DNA of 64,000 nucleotides from Rhodopseudomonas palustris HaA2 (GCF_000013365.1 NC_007778.1:248001-312000), one strand, 5' to 3'. Shown: positions 38,398 through 48,695, counted from the stretch's first letter. Made by a program: numbers and translations. Notes: generated by a model from the sequence alone, not told the origin.

Positions 38398-39690
38398 ATG
38401 ACCGCCTCGCTCAAAGCCATCGACGGCAGCGCCGAGCTCGCGACGCTGATGCACGACCTCGGACGCCGCGCGCGCGCTGCGGCGCGGGTGCTGGCGCTGG
38501 CCTCGCCGGAGCAGAAGAACCGCGCGCTGGAGGCGATGGAGCGGGCGATCCGGGCCGGCGCCGACAAGATTTTGGCCGCCAATGCCGAGGACGTCGCCGA
38601 CGCCAACGCCTCGGGCGCCAATTCCGCCTTCCTCGACCGGCTGACGCTGACGCCCGCGCGGGTCGAAGCCATGGCCGAAGGCATCGCCGTGGTCCGCGGC
38701 ATTCCTGATCCGGTCGGCGCCGTCACCGAAAGCTGGCAGCGGCCGAACGGCATGACGATCGAGCGCGTCCGGGTGCCGCTCGGCGTCGTCGCGGTGATCT
38801 ACGAGAGCCGCCCCAACGTCACCGCCGATGCCGGCGTGCTGTGCCTGAAATCCGGCAATGCGGTGATCCTGCGCGGCGGCTCGGAGAGTTTTCGCTCCGG
38901 CCGTGCGATCCACGACTGTCTGGTGCAGGGTCTTCGCGAGGCGGGGTTGCCGGAAGCCGCTATCACGCTGGTGCCGACCCGCGATCGCGCCGCGGTGGGC
39001 TTGTTACTTGGCGGGCTGAACGGCTCTGTCGACGTGATCGTGCCGCGCGGCGGCAAGAGCCTGGTGGCGCGGGTCGAGAGTGAAGCGCGCGTGCCGGTAT
39101 TCGCGCATCTCGAAGGCGTCAACCACGTCTATATCGATCGCAGCGCCGATCTCGACATGGCGAAGTCGATCGTGCTCAACGCCAAGATGCGGCGCACCGG
39201 CGTGTGCGGCGCCGCCGAGACGCTGCTGATCGACCGCGCTGCCGCTGATACGCATCTCGCGCCACTGGTGGCGATGCTGATCGACGCCGGCTGCGAAGTG
39301 CGCGGCGACGCCATCGTGCAGCACGCCGATGCGCGGGTGAAGCCCGCGACCGATCAGGACTGGGACACCGAATATCTCGACGCGGTGATCGCCGCGAAGG
39401 TGGTCGACGACGTCGACGATGCGATCGTGCATATCCACGATCACGGCTCGCACCACACCGACGCGATCGTCGCCGAGGATGCGCAGACCGCCGCGAAATT
39501 TCTCGGCGAGGTCGATTCCGCGATCGTGCTGCACAACGCCTCGACCCAGTTCGCCGACGGCGGCGAGTTCGGCTTCGGTGCCGAGATCGGCATCGCCACC
39601 GGCAAGTTCCACGCCCGTGGCCCGGTCGGCGCCGAGCAGCTCACGACCTTCAAGTATCGCATTCACGGCACCGGGCAGACCCGGCCGTGA
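38398..39690 (+). CDS. proA: Glutamate-5-semialdehyde dehydrogenase
   Basis: 430 residues from [18 protein letters not shown]. The active-site region [15 protein letters not shown] contains the catalytic Cys, and IPRGG-type nucleotide contacts occur at [14 protein letters not shown]. It reduces glutamyl-5-phosphate with NADPH to the semialdehyde, the second proline step. The frame is open for more than 1 kb upstream through proB, but that stretch is out of frame with proB and not part of this protein. Confidence 0.96.
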   Translation: MTASLKAIDGSAELATLMHDLGRRARAAARVLALASPEQKNRALEAMERAIRAGADKILAANAEDVADANASGANSAFLDRLTLTPARVEAMAEGIAVVRGIPDPVGAVTESWQRPNGMTIERVRVPLGVVAVIYESRPNVTADAGVLCLKSGNAVILRGGSESFRSGRAIHDCLVQGLREAGLPEAAITLVPTRDRAAVGLLLGGLNGSVDVIVPRGGKSLVARVESEARVPVFAHLEGVNHVYIDRSADLDMAKSIVLNAKMRRTGVCGAAETLLIDRAAADTHLAPLVAMLIDAGCEVRGDAIVQHADARVKPATDQDWDTEYLDAVIAAKVVDDVDDAIVHIHDHGSHHTDAIVAEDAQTAAKFLGEVDSAIVLHNASTQFADGGEFGFGAEIGIATGKFHARGPVGAEQLTTFKYRIHGTGQTRP

Positions 39691-39720
39691 GCAACCCGAC
39701 CCGCCGGCGCGGAGCCTGAA

Positions 39721-40350
39721 TTGACGCCCGATCCTGTGGCGGCCCGCCGCGCCGTTCCGGCCTACAGCCCCGGGATGCGGATCGGCCTGCTCGGCGGCTC
39801 CTTCAACCCGCCGCACGAAGCGCATCGCGCGATCAGCCGCTTCGCGCTGACCCGGCTCAAGCTCGACCGGATCTGGTGGCTGGTGTCGCCCGGCAACCCG
39901 CTGAAGGACGTCACGGCCTTGCGCGAACTCGACGCCCGAGTCGGCGCGGCGCAGGCGATGGCCGACGATCCACGCATCCAGGTGAGCTGCCTCGAAGCCG
40001 CGATCGGCACCCGCTATACCGCCGACACCATCGACTATCTGCTGCGACACTGCCCGGGCGCACGTTTCGTCTGGATCATGGGCGCCGACAATCTGGCGCA
40101 GTTCCATCGCTGGCAGCGCTGGCAGCGAATTGCGACGTCGCTGCCGATCGCGGTGATCGACCGCCCGCCGGCGACGTTCCGCGCCCTCGCCGCGCCCGCC
40201 GCCCAGACTCTCAAGCGCTACCGACTCGCAGGCAATGCCGCCGCGACGCTGGCCGACCGGGCGCCGCCCTCATGGATCTTCCTGACCGGCCTGAAATCGC
40301 CGCTATCGTCGACCTCGCTCCGGAACCCCGACGGAAGTTGGAAGAAATGA
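39721..40350 (+). CDS. nadD: Nicotinate-nucleotide adenylyltransferase
   Basis: 209 residues from a TTG at 39721 preceded by GGAG at six bases; an internal ATG at 39775 gives [14 protein letters not shown] and is an alternative. It has the nucleotidyl-transferase motif [35 protein letters not shown] and the C-terminal SSTSLR motif. It joins ATP to nicotinate mononucleotide in NAD synthesis. The gene is followed by rsfS as in many bacteria. Confidence 0.93.
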   Translation: MTPDPVAARRAVPAYSPGMRIGLLGGSFNPPHEAHRAISRFALTRLKLDRIWWLVSPGNPLKDVTALRELDARVGAAQAMADDPRIQVSCLEAAIGTRYTADTIDYLLRHCPGARFVWIMGADNLAQFHRWQRWQRIATSLPIAVIDRPPATFRALAAPAAQTLKRYRLAGNAAATLADRAPPSWIFLTGLKSPLSSTSLRNPDGSWKK

Positions 40351-40471
40351 AGCAGCCGCGCCGTCTGGAATGTTGAAACCGCGCCCCCCACATGCCTAGT
40401 ATGGTTCTCAGGCGCCGGGATTCGGCGCGCGCGCGATACAGTGAAAGGAAAGGTCCCTGACCACATCTGTA

Positions 40472-40975
40472 TTGTCCAAGTCGGCTCTGCCGAAGCCGGC
40501 CGCCGCGAAGGCGGTCAAGTCCAGGACGGCGACTTCGAAGACTGCAAACTCGAAGGCTCCCACCTCGATGGCTGCCGCTTCGCGATCCGCCGCTGAATCG
40601 CTGACTCCCGATGCGATCTCCGCGACGCCGTTGACGGCCGAGGAGACGCTGCAACTGATCCTCTCCCGCCTCGACGACATGAAGGCGGAGGAGCCGATCG
40701 CCATCGATATCCGTGGCAAGTCGGCCATGTTCGACTACGTCGTCGTCGCCAGCGGTCGGGTGAACCGCCATGTCGGCGCGATCGCCGAAAACGTCGCGAA
40801 GGCGCTGAAGGAAGCCGGCATCACCAAGATCCACGTCGAGGGCCTGACCAATTGCGATTGGGTGCTGATGGATTGCGGCGACGTGGTGCTGCACGTGTTC
40901 AGGCCGGAGGTTCGCGAGTTCTACAATATCGAACGATTGTGGACTCAGGGACCTCAACCGGCGAAGACGCTGTAG
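40472..40975 (+). CDS. rsfS: Ribosomal silencing factor RsfS
   Basis: The conserved RsfS domain (LILSRLDDMKAEEPIAIDIRG through DCGDVVLHVFRPEVREFYN) is complete. RsfS binds L14 and blocks subunit joining in starvation. An extra N-terminal region of about 55 residues is Ala/Lys/Ser/Thr-rich. Its start is uncertain: TTG at 40472, CTG at 40457 (five bases from AAGGAAAGG) or ATG at 40568. The N-terminal composition resembles a flexible basic tail. Confidence 0.93.
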   Translation: MSKSALPKPAAAKAVKSRTATSKTANSKAPTSMAAASRSAAESLTPDAISATPLTAEETLQLILSRLDDMKAEEPIAIDIRGKSAMFDYVVVASGRVNRHVGAIAENVAKALKEAGITKIHVEGLTNCDWVLMDCGDVVLHVFRPEVREFYNIERLWTQGPQPAKTL

Positions 40976-41078
40976 CCGTCGAGATCTTGCCCGCGCTGTC
41001 CGCGAGCGCGTGTATGCATGTGCGTGTCTCTCAGTCGACGCCTGAGACAGGACGGCGCAGCGCGGGGAGCGCAAGCCG

Positions 41079-41561
41079 ATGCGCCTGACCGTGATTGCCG
41101 TCGGCAAACTCAAGCAAGGCCCCGAACGCGAACTCGCCGAGCGCTATCGCGCCCGGTTCGACGATATCGGCCGCAAGCTCGGCTTTCGCGGCCTGGACAT
41201 CCATGAAATCAGCGAGAGCCGCGCCCGCGATGCCGCCACGCGGATGGCGGAGGAAGCCGCCGCGATCGCGGCGCTGGTTCCGGACGGCGGGGCGCTGGTG
41301 ACGCTCGACGAACGCGGCAAGAGCGTCGACAGCGCCGCCTTCGCGGCCCAGCTCGGCCGCTGGCGGGACGAATCGGTGCCCGGTACTATTTTCGTGATCG
41401 GCGGGGCGGACGGACTTTTGCCTGAATTGCGGCGCAAGGCAAAGCTGTGCCTGTCGTTCGGCGCCGCGACTTGGCCGCACCAGATGGTCCGCGTGATGCT
41501 GCTGGAGCAGATCTACCGGGCCGCGACGATTTTGGCGGGACATCCTTATCACCGTGCCTAG
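41079..41561 (+). CDS. rlmH: 23S rRNA (pseudouridine1915-N3)-methyltransferase
   Basis: 160 residues, full length for the SPOUT family. It begins MRLTVIAVGKLKQGPERELA, has the cofactor loop FVIGGADGLLPEL and ends in the knot region LSFGAATWPHQMVRVMLLEQ followed by HPYHRA. It methylates pseudouridine 1915 in helix 69 of the 23S rRNA. Its end overlaps the next gene's GTG start by eight bases. Confidence 0.95.
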   Translation: MRLTVIAVGKLKQGPERELAERYRARFDDIGRKLGFRGLDIHEISESRARDAATRMAEEAAAIAALVPDGGALVTLDERGKSVDSAAFAAQLGRWRDESVPGTIFVIGGADGLLPELRRKAKLCLSFGAATWPHQMVRVMLLEQIYRAATILAGHPYHRA

Positions 41562-42966
41562 CGAGCGCCGCAGCGATCAGATGCAACACCACCTTGCCAC
41601 GGCTGCGAAGGACCAAGCCTCGGGTGCGGGCTGGCCGTCGGTCGCGCTGCTCTCGGCGAGCCTCGTCTCCGGTGGATTGGTTTTGATGTCGGGCGCGACC
41701 ATTGTCGCGGCGCAGGCGCAGACAGTCCCGGCCGCGGTGCCGGCGCCACCGCCGACCATCGATCTGATCCGGCAACGCGAACAGGAACTCGAAGCCGCGC
41801 GCCAGCAGCAGAAACGCGCCACCGAGCTGCAGGACAAGCTCAGGGCGGATCTCGCCGCGATCGGTGAGGATCGCACCAAACTCAATCAGCAACTGATCGA
41901 CATCGCCGCCAAGGTCCGCGCGGTCGAAGCCCGCATCAGCGAGGCCGAAGCGCGGTTGGTTCCGCTCGACGCCCGCGAGAGCCGGATCCGCACGTCGCTC
42001 GATCAGCGCCGCGGCGAAATCGGCGAAGTTCTGGCCGCGCTGCAGCGCGCCGGTCGCCGTGCGCCGCCGGCGCTGCTGGTCCGCCCCGAAGATGCGCTGA
42101 AATCACTTCGCACAGCGATCCTGCTCGGCGCCGTGGTGCCCGACTTGCGCGAGCGCGCCGACCGGCTCGCCACCGACCTCGGCGAACTGATCGCCGTCCG
42201 CAAGACGATCGCCGCGGAGCGCGACCAGCTCGCCACCGACCGCGGCAGCATGACCGCCGACCAGACCCGGCTCGCCGCGCTGATCGACGAACGTCAGCAC
42301 AAGCAGAGCGGGGTCGAAAAGGATATCGAAACCGAGCGCGCGCGGGCGCTCTCGCTGTCGCGACAGGTCGACAGCCTGCAGGGCCTGATCGCCAAGATGG
42401 AGCAGGACCTCAAGAGCGCCGCGAAGGCCGCCGCCGCCGCGACCCAGAAGGGGAGCCCAGTGGCGCTCAACGGCCAACCCAATCTGGCGGCGCTGAAGGA
42501 TCCGGGCCGGCTCAGCCCGGCGGTCGCTTTCGCCTCCGCCAAAGGTATGCTGGCATTCCCGGTCAATGGCGCCAAGATCCGCGAATTCGGCCGCCCCGAC
42601 GGGGTCGGCGGGGTGGAACGCGGGATTTCGCTGTCGGCGAGGCCGGGCGCGCAGGTCACAACCCCGTGTGACGGATGGGTTGTGTATGCCGGACCGTTTC
42701 GCTCCTACGGACAACTCTTGATCCTCAATGCCGGTGGCGGATATCATGTCCTGATCGCCGGGATGGAGCGCATTTCGGTCAACATCGGCCAATTCGTGCT
42801 CACGGGGGAGCCGGTGGCAACCATGGGATCGACATCGCAGGTCGCGTCGATCCTCGCGGCGAACGCCACGCAGCCCGTGCTCTATATCGAGTTCCGTAAG
42901 GACGGCACTCCCATCGACCCAGGCCCATGGTGGGCCGCAAATGAAGGCGAAAAGGTTCGCGGATGA
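41554..42966 (+). CDS. EnvC-like murein hydrolase activator with degenerate M23 domain
   Basis: 470 residues from a GTG at 41554 inside the rlmH end. A hydrophobic stretch (VALLSASLVSGGLVLMSGATIVAAQAQ) acts as signal. A long coiled coil (about 68-300, e.g. RQREQELEAARQQQKRATEL) leads to a C-terminal LytM-like domain. All zinc ligands are replaced: RGISLS stands where HxGxD is expected and VLYIEFR where HxH is. It therefore should activate amidases at the septum, as EnvC does, rather than cut peptidoglycan. It is coupled to ctpA by an ATGA overlap. Confidence 0.9.
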   Translation: MPSERRSDQMQHHLATAAKDQASGAGWPSVALLSASLVSGGLVLMSGATIVAAQAQTVPAAVPAPPPTIDLIRQREQELEAARQQQKRATELQDKLRADLAAIGEDRTKLNQQLIDIAAKVRAVEARISEAEARLVPLDARESRIRTSLDQRRGEIGEVLAALQRAGRRAPPALLVRPEDALKSLRTAILLGAVVPDLRERADRLATDLGELIAVRKTIAAERDQLATDRGSMTADQTRLAALIDERQHKQSGVEKDIETERARALSLSRQVDSLQGLIAKMEQDLKSAAKAAAAATQKGSPVALNGQPNLAALKDPGRLSPAVAFASAKGMLAFPVNGAKIREFGRPDGVGGVERGISLSARPGAQVTTPCDGWVVYAGPFRSYGQLLILNAGGGYHVLIAGMERISVNIGQFVLTGEPVATMGSTSQVASILAANATQPVLYIEFRKDGTPIDPGPWWAANEGEKVRG

Positions 42967-44336
42967 TGCGCAAGACTTCGGTAATCCTCCTCAGCGCCGT
43001 TACCGGTGCCGCGCTGACACTTTTCGTCACCCAGCCCCGTTCGGTGCTGATGGGCTCGACCGCGCGCGCTGCGACGTCTGATACTTACCGTCAGCTCAAT
43101 TTGTTCGGCGACGTGTTCGAGCGGGTCCGCAGCGACTATGTCGAGAAGCCCGACGACAGCAAGCTGATCGAATCCTCGATCAGCGGCATGCTCACCGGGC
43201 TCGATCCGCATTCGAGCTACATGGATGCCAAGAGCTTCCGCGACATGCAGGTGCAGACCCGCGGCGAGTTCGGCGGTCTCGGCATCGAGGTCACGATGGA
43301 AGATGGCCTGATCAAGGTGGTGTCGCCGATCGACGACACCCCGGCGTCGAAAGCCGGCATCATGGCCAATGACATCATCACCAATCTGGACGACGAGGCG
43401 GTGCAGGGTCTGACCCTGAACCAGGCCGTCGAGAAGATGCGCGGACCGGTCAATACCAAGATCCGGCTGAAGATCATGCGCAAGGGCCAGGACAATCCGA
43501 TCGAGGTCACGCTGGTGCGCGACAACATCCGGGTCCGGTCGGTGCGCGCGCGCGTCGAGTCCGACGACATCGGCTACATCCGCATCACCACCTTCAACGA
43601 GCAGACCACCGAGGGCCTGAAGCGGGAGATCGCCAATCTCACCAAGCAGATCGGCGCCGACAAGCTGAAGGGCTTCATTCTCGACCTGCGCAACAATCCG
43701 GGCGGCCTGCTCGAGGAAGCGGTGACGGTCTCCGACACCTTCCTCGATCGCGGCGAGATCGTCTCGACGCGCGGCCGCAACGCCGAGGAAACCCAGCGCC
43801 GCTCCGCTCATGCCGGCGACCTCACCAAGGGCAAGCCGGTGATGGTGCTGATCAACGGTGGCTCGGCCTCGGCCTCGGAAATCGTCGCCGGCGCGTTGCA
43901 GGACCACAAGCGCGCGACGCTGATCGGCACCCGTTCGTTCGGCAAGGGCTCGGTGCAGACCATCATCCCGCTCGGAAGCGGAAACGGTGCGCTGCGGCTC
44001 ACCACCGCGCGCTACTACACGCCGTCGGGCAAGTCGATCCAGGCCAAGGGCATCACCCCGGACATCGAAGTGCTGCAGGACGTGCCGGACGATCTCAAGG
44101 CCCGCACCGACACCAAGGGCGAGGCCTCGCTGCGCGGCCATCTGAAGGGCCAGGACGGCGACGAGAAGACCGGCTCGCAGTCCTACGTGCCGCCGGAGGC
44201 CAAGGACGACAAGGCGCTGAAGACCGCCGCCGATCTGCTGCACGGCATCAAGGCGACCGCCACTACGCCGACGGCGCCGGTCACCGGCGAGAAGGCGGCG
44301 ATCGACAAGCCGGCCGGCAACAAGGCCGCGAACTGA
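42963..44336 (+). CDS. ctpA: S41 carboxy-terminal processing peptidase
   Basis: 457 residues. An N-terminal signal/anchor (VILLSAVTGAALTLFV) precedes GLDPHSSYMD, a PDZ domain (about 95-170, GGLGIEVTMEDGLIKVVSPI) and the protease core. The catalytic Ser is in NGGSASASEIVAGAL and Lys in GTRSFGKGSVQT. It trims periplasmic proteins, probably in peptidoglycan-remodelling control with the EnvC-like partner it overlaps. The C-terminal tail is Lys/Ala-rich. A terminator follows. Confidence 0.95.
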   Translation: MMRKTSVILLSAVTGAALTLFVTQPRSVLMGSTARAATSDTYRQLNLFGDVFERVRSDYVEKPDDSKLIESSISGMLTGLDPHSSYMDAKSFRDMQVQTRGEFGGLGIEVTMEDGLIKVVSPIDDTPASKAGIMANDIITNLDDEAVQGLTLNQAVEKMRGPVNTKIRLKIMRKGQDNPIEVTLVRDNIRVRSVRARVESDDIGYIRITTFNEQTTEGLKREIANLTKQIGADKLKGFILDLRNNPGGLLEEAVTVSDTFLDRGEIVSTRGRNAEETQRRSAHAGDLTKGKPVMVLINGGSASASEIVAGALQDHKRATLIGTRSFGKGSVQTIIPLGSGNGALRLTTARYYTPSGKSIQAKGITPDIEVLQDVPDDLKARTDTKGEASLRGHLKGQDGDEKTGSQSYVPPEAKDDKALKTAADLLHGIKATATTPTAPVTGEKAAIDKPAGNKAAN

Positions 44337-44364
44337 TCGATCGCGACTGTTCGGTTTCTCTGCG

Positions 44365-44391
44365 AAGGGCGGCTCTCGGGCCGCCCTTTTT
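44365..44391 (+). terminator. Rho-independent terminator after ctpA
   Basis: Arms AAGGGCGGC and GCCGCCCTT flank TCTCGG and run into a T5 tract. It lies 29 bases past the ctpA stop. Confidence 0.9.
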
Positions 44392-44483
44392 GATGAGCAG
44401 GTCCGCGTGGTTGCGGGCCGGCGATCCCGCCGCCGCGCCGCGACGTGGTATCGTCGCGCAGGTGATTCGGGAGATGGTCGGCA

Positions 44484-45701
44484 GTGTCCGCGGACGAACT
44501 GAGCACACCGCTGGGTCAGAAGCGCAGCCGGCTGCGCCGGTTCCGCTTGCCCTTCACGGTGACGCAGGCGATCGCGACGCTGCTCGGCCTGTTCCTGCTC
44601 GCCTTCGTCGGCTTTGCGCTGTTCAACGACGATCCGCTCGGCGGCGAACCGATCGCGCACATCACCCTGAAGCCGCCCACCCCCGACGAGGCCAAGGAAG
44701 CCGCCGCCGCGGCCGACAAGGCGAACGGCGCCAAGACAGAGAAGACCGAACGCGCCGCCGCCAAGGACGCGGCGCTGCCCGGGCAGAAGACCATCACCAT
44801 CATCGACGGCTCCAAGGGCACCCGCCAGGACGTCGTGGTCTCGGCCGGGAACGATGACAAGGCCGACACGCCGCCGGCCGAACCGGCGATGGCGGGCGGC
44901 ATCAATCCGCGGCTGCTGGAGCAGTCGCGCTACGGCATGATCCCAGTCATGGCCGGCGCACTGAAGCCGTTTTCGGCCTATGCGATGTCGACCGATGCGG
45001 AGCGCGCCAAGGCCGACAGGATGCCGACCATCGCGATCGTCGTCACCGGGCTCGGCGTCGGCGCCGCACGCACCAACGACGCGGTGATCAAGCTGCCGCG
45101 CGCGGTGACGCTGGCCTTCACGCCCTACGGGGCCGATCCCGGCAAGCTTGTCGAACAGGCCCGGGCCAAGCAGCACGAGGTGCTGCTGCAGATCCCGATG
45201 GAGCCGTTCGACTATCCGGACAACGATCCCGGCCCGCAGACGCTGCTGACCTCCGGCGCGCCGGAACAGAATCTCGATCGCCTGAACTGGCACCTCAGCC
45301 GGATCCAGGGCTATGTCGGCCTGTCGAATTTCATGGGCGCGCGTTTCGTCGCGACCGAGGCGGCGATGCAGCCGATCATTCGCGAAGCCGCCAAGCGCGG
45401 ATTGGGCTACCTCGACGACGGCTCCGCGCCGCGCAGCGTCGCGCCGGCCCTGGCCAAATCGCTGGCGATGCCATTCGCCCGCGCCGACCTCGCCATCGAC
45501 AGCGTGCCGACCGGCGGCGAGATCGACAAAGCGCTGGCGCGGCTCGAGGGGCTCGCCAAGGAACGCGGCCTCGCCATCGGTACAGCCTCGGCGCTGCCGC
45601 TGTCGATTGAACGAATTGTCAGCTGGAGCAAGAGCTTGGAAAGCCGCGGCATCCTGCTGGTGCCATTGACAACGGCGATGCTGAAATCAAAATCAACCTA
45701 G
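44484..45701 (+). CDS. Divergent polysaccharide deacetylase family protein (YibQ/DUF610)
   Basis: 405 residues from a GTG start. One N-terminal membrane span (AIATLLGLFLLAFVGFALF) and an Ala/Lys/Glu-rich linker precede the NodB-like domain (about 180-400), with PTIAIVVTGLGVGAARTNDA, LQIPMEPFDYPDNDPGPQTL and GLGYLDDGSAPRSVAP. Family members sit beside envC and ctpA in proteobacteria and are presumed periplasmic cell-wall enzymes; catalysis is unproven. Confidence 0.87.
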   Translation: MSADELSTPLGQKRSRLRRFRLPFTVTQAIATLLGLFLLAFVGFALFNDDPLGGEPIAHITLKPPTPDEAKEAAAAADKANGAKTEKTERAAAKDAALPGQKTITIIDGSKGTRQDVVVSAGNDDKADTPPAEPAMAGGINPRLLEQSRYGMIPVMAGALKPFSAYAMSTDAERAKADRMPTIAIVVTGLGVGAARTNDAVIKLPRAVTLAFTPYGADPGKLVEQARAKQHEVLLQIPMEPFDYPDNDPGPQTLLTSGAPEQNLDRLNWHLSRIQGYVGLSNFMGARFVATEAAMQPIIREAAKRGLGYLDDGSAPRSVAPALAKSLAMPFARADLAIDSVPTGGEIDKALARLEGLAKERGLAIGTASALPLSIERIVSWSKSLESRGILLVPLTTAMLKSKST

Positions 45702-45833
45702 CGCCCCGGTTCTGATAGATTCGGCACCGAGTCTCCGGGTTGCTGTTTCGAGGCGTTTTCTTCACGCAACGGCTCGCTTCGCTTGGAACCACACAACAGT
45801 CCGCAGGCCGTGGACGGACGAGGCACTGACCGA

Positions 45834-46337
45834 ATGGCGCGCTACGAAGACCTGCCCTATCGAACATGCGTCGGCATGATGCTGATCAACCGGGCGGGTC
45901 TCGTCTTCATCGGGCGCCGCGCCGGCGGCATCGAGCATGTCGACGACACCCACGTCTGGCAGATGCCGCAGGGCGGCGTCGATCCCGGCGAGGACACTTG
46001 GGAAGCCGCCAAGCGCGAGCTGTACGAGGAGACCAACGTCCGTTCGGTGGAGAAGATCGCCGAGGTGCCCGACTGGCTGATCTACGACATCCCGCGCACC
46101 GTCGCGGGCCGTGCCTGGAAAGGCCGCTATCGCGGCCAGCGCCAGAAATGGTTCGCGATCCGCTTCACCGGCCAGGACTCCGAGATCGACATCATTGCGC
46201 CCCCGGGTCACAAATCCGAATTCACCAGCTGGCGTTGGGAGCCGATGCTGAATCTGCCCGACCTGATCGTTCCGTTCAAACGCCCGGTCTATGAGCGCGT
46301 GGTGAAGGAATTCTCGCAGCTCGCCATCGCGGTCTGA
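45834..46337 (+). CDS. rppH: RNA pyrophosphohydrolase (Nudix)
   Basis: 167 residues from the ATG at 45834 ([19 protein letters not shown]). The Nudix box is [20 protein letters not shown], then TNV (Asn in place of the usual Gly). RppH features WQMPQGG and [15 protein letters not shown] are present. It removes pyrophosphate from triphosphorylated mRNA 5' ends and starts decay. A second copy of the family is at 48692-49213. Confidence 0.9.
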   Translation: MARYEDLPYRTCVGMMLINRAGLVFIGRRAGGIEHVDDTHVWQMPQGGVDPGEDTWEAAKRELYEETNVRSVEKIAEVPDWLIYDIPRTVAGRAWKGRYRGQRQKWFAIRFTGQDSEIDIIAPPGHKSEFTSWRWEPMLNLPDLIVPFKRPVYERVVKEFSQLAIAV

Positions 46338-46353
46338 GGATCACCCGGCTTCG

Positions 46354-46452
46354 CCGTCATTGCGTGCGTCGCGAAGCAATCCAGGGGCGACTGAACGCGT
46401 GGTTCTCGGATCGCGGCTGGATTGCTCGGTCGCTGACTCCTCACAATGACGG
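46354..46452. repeat. Palindromic repeat, class A
   Basis: Starts CCGTCATTGCGTGCGTCGCG and ends CTCACAATGACGG, with inner arms GAAGCAATCCAG and CTGGATTGCT. It occupies nearly all the space between the convergent rppH and glycosyltransferase genes and may serve as a two-way terminator. Confidence 0.8.
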
Positions 46453-46455
46453 CAC

Positions 46456-47526
46456 TTATTCCGGCGCCAGCGCCGCCCGCAGGATATGGTCGCAATGCGC
46501 CTTCACGGTGTGATGCGCCAAGACGTGGTCGCGCGCCGTCAGCGCCATGCTGCGGAGCTTGTCCTTGTCGGCGAGCGCCGCGGTCACCGCGCGGACCAGT
46601 CCGCCCGGTTCGATATCGTAATAGACGCCGTGCACGCCCGACAGCAGCGGCGCGTAGCGCACGATGGTCGGGTTGTTCATCACCGGCACCGCCTGCACGA
46701 TCGGCGCCTCGTAGTGGCGGTAACAGTCCCAGCCCATGCCCTCGGGCGACCACGCCAGCCAGGAATGCGACATGCGTTCCATGAAAGCGTCGTAGGGCAG
46801 CCGCTCGGTCGGCTGGTCGATCCGCACGCCCATCGCACGCAGCTGCTCCAGCTCCGGCAGGCCGGCGGCGCGCACCGTCGAATTGCCATCGATGCCGCCG
46901 GAGAAGAACAGATCGTGGGTCTTGTCCGGAAACGGCGCGTCGCGCCAGCGCGACTCGAAGCGGTATTGCGGCAGTGAGATCGGCTGCAGCCGCCCGATCC
47001 GGCGCTTCCATTTCTCATTGCGTCGATAGCGCAGCGTCGGCAGATGCGGATGCACCGAGCCGGACAACACCTGCCATGCATCGGCCGGCAGCTCGCGCTT
47101 GAAATAGGCCTTGGCCTTGTCGAGCAGGAACACGCTGCTCTTGGCGATGCCGAAATGATCGTCCATCTCGACCGCGACCAGCGGCACCGGAACGTCGAGC
47201 CAGCGCAGCATGCTGGGTCCGAACTGCCGCGTCAGCGCCGCCCACGGGTCGCGTGGCGTGTAGAAGATGCCGCGCGCCCAATAGCGCGGATGCCATGGCG
47301 AATAGCGCAGCGTGTTGACCACCACGACATCGTATTTGCCGTCACGCGCCGCGCGCAGCTCGCGCCAGATCCGGTCCGGCGTCGAAAAGCCGTCGAGCTT
47401 GCCGAAATCGTCGGTGAGCTTGGTCCATGTCCACAGACAGGTGGTGCGCTCCGGATATTGCAGCTTGAAATAGCCGCCGCCGATCTCGAGGATCCGTGCG
47501 TTGGAAGGGTCGACGGGCGCGGTCAT
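46456..47526 (-). CDS. Putative glycosyltransferase
   Basis: 356 residues without signal peptide or membrane span. The C-terminal half resembles GT-B type enzymes: SHSWLAWSPEGMGWDCYRHY, EAPIVQAVPVMNNPTI and a final helical region LADKDKLRSMALTARDHVLA. The N-terminal half (ILEIGGGYFKLQYPERTTCL) is not one I recognise. The next gene, divergently read, makes UDP-xylose, so a role in cell-surface sugar transfer is reasonable but inferred. Confidence 0.65.
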   Translation of the reverse strand: MTAPVDPSNARILEIGGGYFKLQYPERTTCLWTWTKLTDDFGKLDGFSTPDRIWRELRAARDGKYDVVVVNTLRYSPWHPRYWARGIFYTPRDPWAALTRQFGPSMLRWLDVPVPLVAVEMDDHFGIAKSSVFLLDKAKAYFKRELPADAWQVLSGSVHPHLPTLRYRRNEKWKRRIGRLQPISLPQYRFESRWRDAPFPDKTHDLFFSGGIDGNSTVRAAGLPELEQLRAMGVRIDQPTERLPYDAFMERMSHSWLAWSPEGMGWDCYRHYEAPIVQAVPVMNNPTIVRYAPLLSGVHGVYYDIEPGGLVRAVTAALADKDKLRSMALTARDHVLAHHTVKAHCDHILRAALAPE

Positions 47527-47741
47527 CGCTCGAGATTGCCTATCGCGTGAGGTCGCCTACGGGCACGCCCGGGCTCGGGGGTCGCGCTGACCGGAGCGAT
47601 CCGGCGGGCCGCCGCGGCCGGTGGTTCACGCGCCGGAAGCGCCCGCCGGGGCCGGTTTCGGCGCTTGCCTAGCATGGGGTTTCTTGCCATTCAATGCGGC
47701 GGACAACGGCCGTCGCGACATCGGGGCGGGATCAGCCCGGG

Positions 47742-48695
47742 ATGCACATGCGACTTTCTCGACGAATTCTCGTGAGCGGCGGCGCCGGCTTCATCGGCTC
47801 GCATCTGTGCGACAAGCTGCTGGCCGAAGGCCACGAAGTGCTGTGCGTCGACAATTACTTCACCGGCTGGCGGCGCAACATCGAGCATCTGGTCGGCACG
47901 CCGCGCTTCGAGGTGATGCGCCACGACGTCACCTTTCCGCTCTATGTCGAAGTCGACGACATCTACAATCTCGCCTGCCCGGCCTCGCCGGTGCACTACC
48001 AGCACGATCCGGTGCAGACGCTGAAGACCAGCGTGCACGGCGCGATCAACATGCTGGGGTTGGCCAAGCGCACCCGCGCCAAGATCTTCCAGGCCTCGAC
48101 CAGCGAGGTCTATGGCGACCCGACCGTGCATCCGCAGCCGGAGAGCTATTGGGGCCACGTCAATCCGCTGGGCATCCGCGCCTGCTACGACGAGGGCAAG
48201 CGCGCCGCCGAGACGCTGTTCTTCGACTATCACCGCCAGCACAAGGTGCGGATCAAGGTGGCGCGGATCTTCAACACCTACGGCCCGCGGATGCATCCGA
48301 ACGACGGCCGCGTGGTGTCGAACTTCATCGTCCAGGCACTGTCCGGCAACGACATCACCATCTACGGCGACGGCAGCCAGACCCGCTCGTTCTGCTACGT
48401 CACCGATCTGCTCGACGGCTTCGGCCGGCTGATGGCGAGCGGCGATGAATTCATCGGGCCGGTCAATCTCGGCAATCCGGTCGAGTTCAGCATTCGGCAG
48501 TTGGCCGAGCTGGTGATCGAGATGACGGATTCGACGTCGAAGATCGTGGCGCGGCCGTTGCCCGCCGACGATCCGAGGCAACGCCAGCCCGACATCGCGC
48601 TGGCCCGCAGCGCGCTCGGCTGGGAGCCGAAGGTCGCACTCGCCGACGGGCTGAAGGAGACCATCTCCTACTTCCGCAAGCTGCTGGCGTCGTGA
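47742..48695 (+). CDS. UDP-glucuronate decarboxylase (UDP-xylose synthase)
   Basis: 317 residues from the ATG at 47742. It is an extended SDR with NAD motif [20 protein letters not shown], the [20 protein letters not shown] signature, STSEVYGDP and catalytic YDEGK, then [20 protein letters not shown]. This combination is diagnostic of UXS, which converts UDP-glucuronate to UDP-xylose for surface polysaccharide. It overlaps the following Nudix gene (GTGA). Confidence 0.92.
   Translation: MHMRLSRRILVSGGAGFIGSHLCDKLLAEGHEVLCVDNYFTGWRRNIEHLVGTPRFEVMRHDVTFPLYVEVDDIYNLACPASPVHYQHDPVQTLKTSVHGAINMLGLAKRTRAKIFQASTSEVYGDPTVHPQPESYWGHVNPLGIRACYDEGKRAAETLFFDYHRQHKVRIKVARIFNTYGPRMHPNDGRVVSNFIVQALSGNDITIYGDGSQTRSFCYVTDLLDGFGRLMASGDEFIGPVNLGNPVEFSIRQLAELVIEMTDSTSKIVARPLPADDPRQRQPDIALARSALGWEPKVALADGLKETISYFRKLLAS

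Noticed and set aside
37210-39690. Apparent 826-residue protein spanning proB and proA
   Set aside because: The upstream portion is Arg-rich out-of-frame proB sequence; proA starts at the ATG at 38398.
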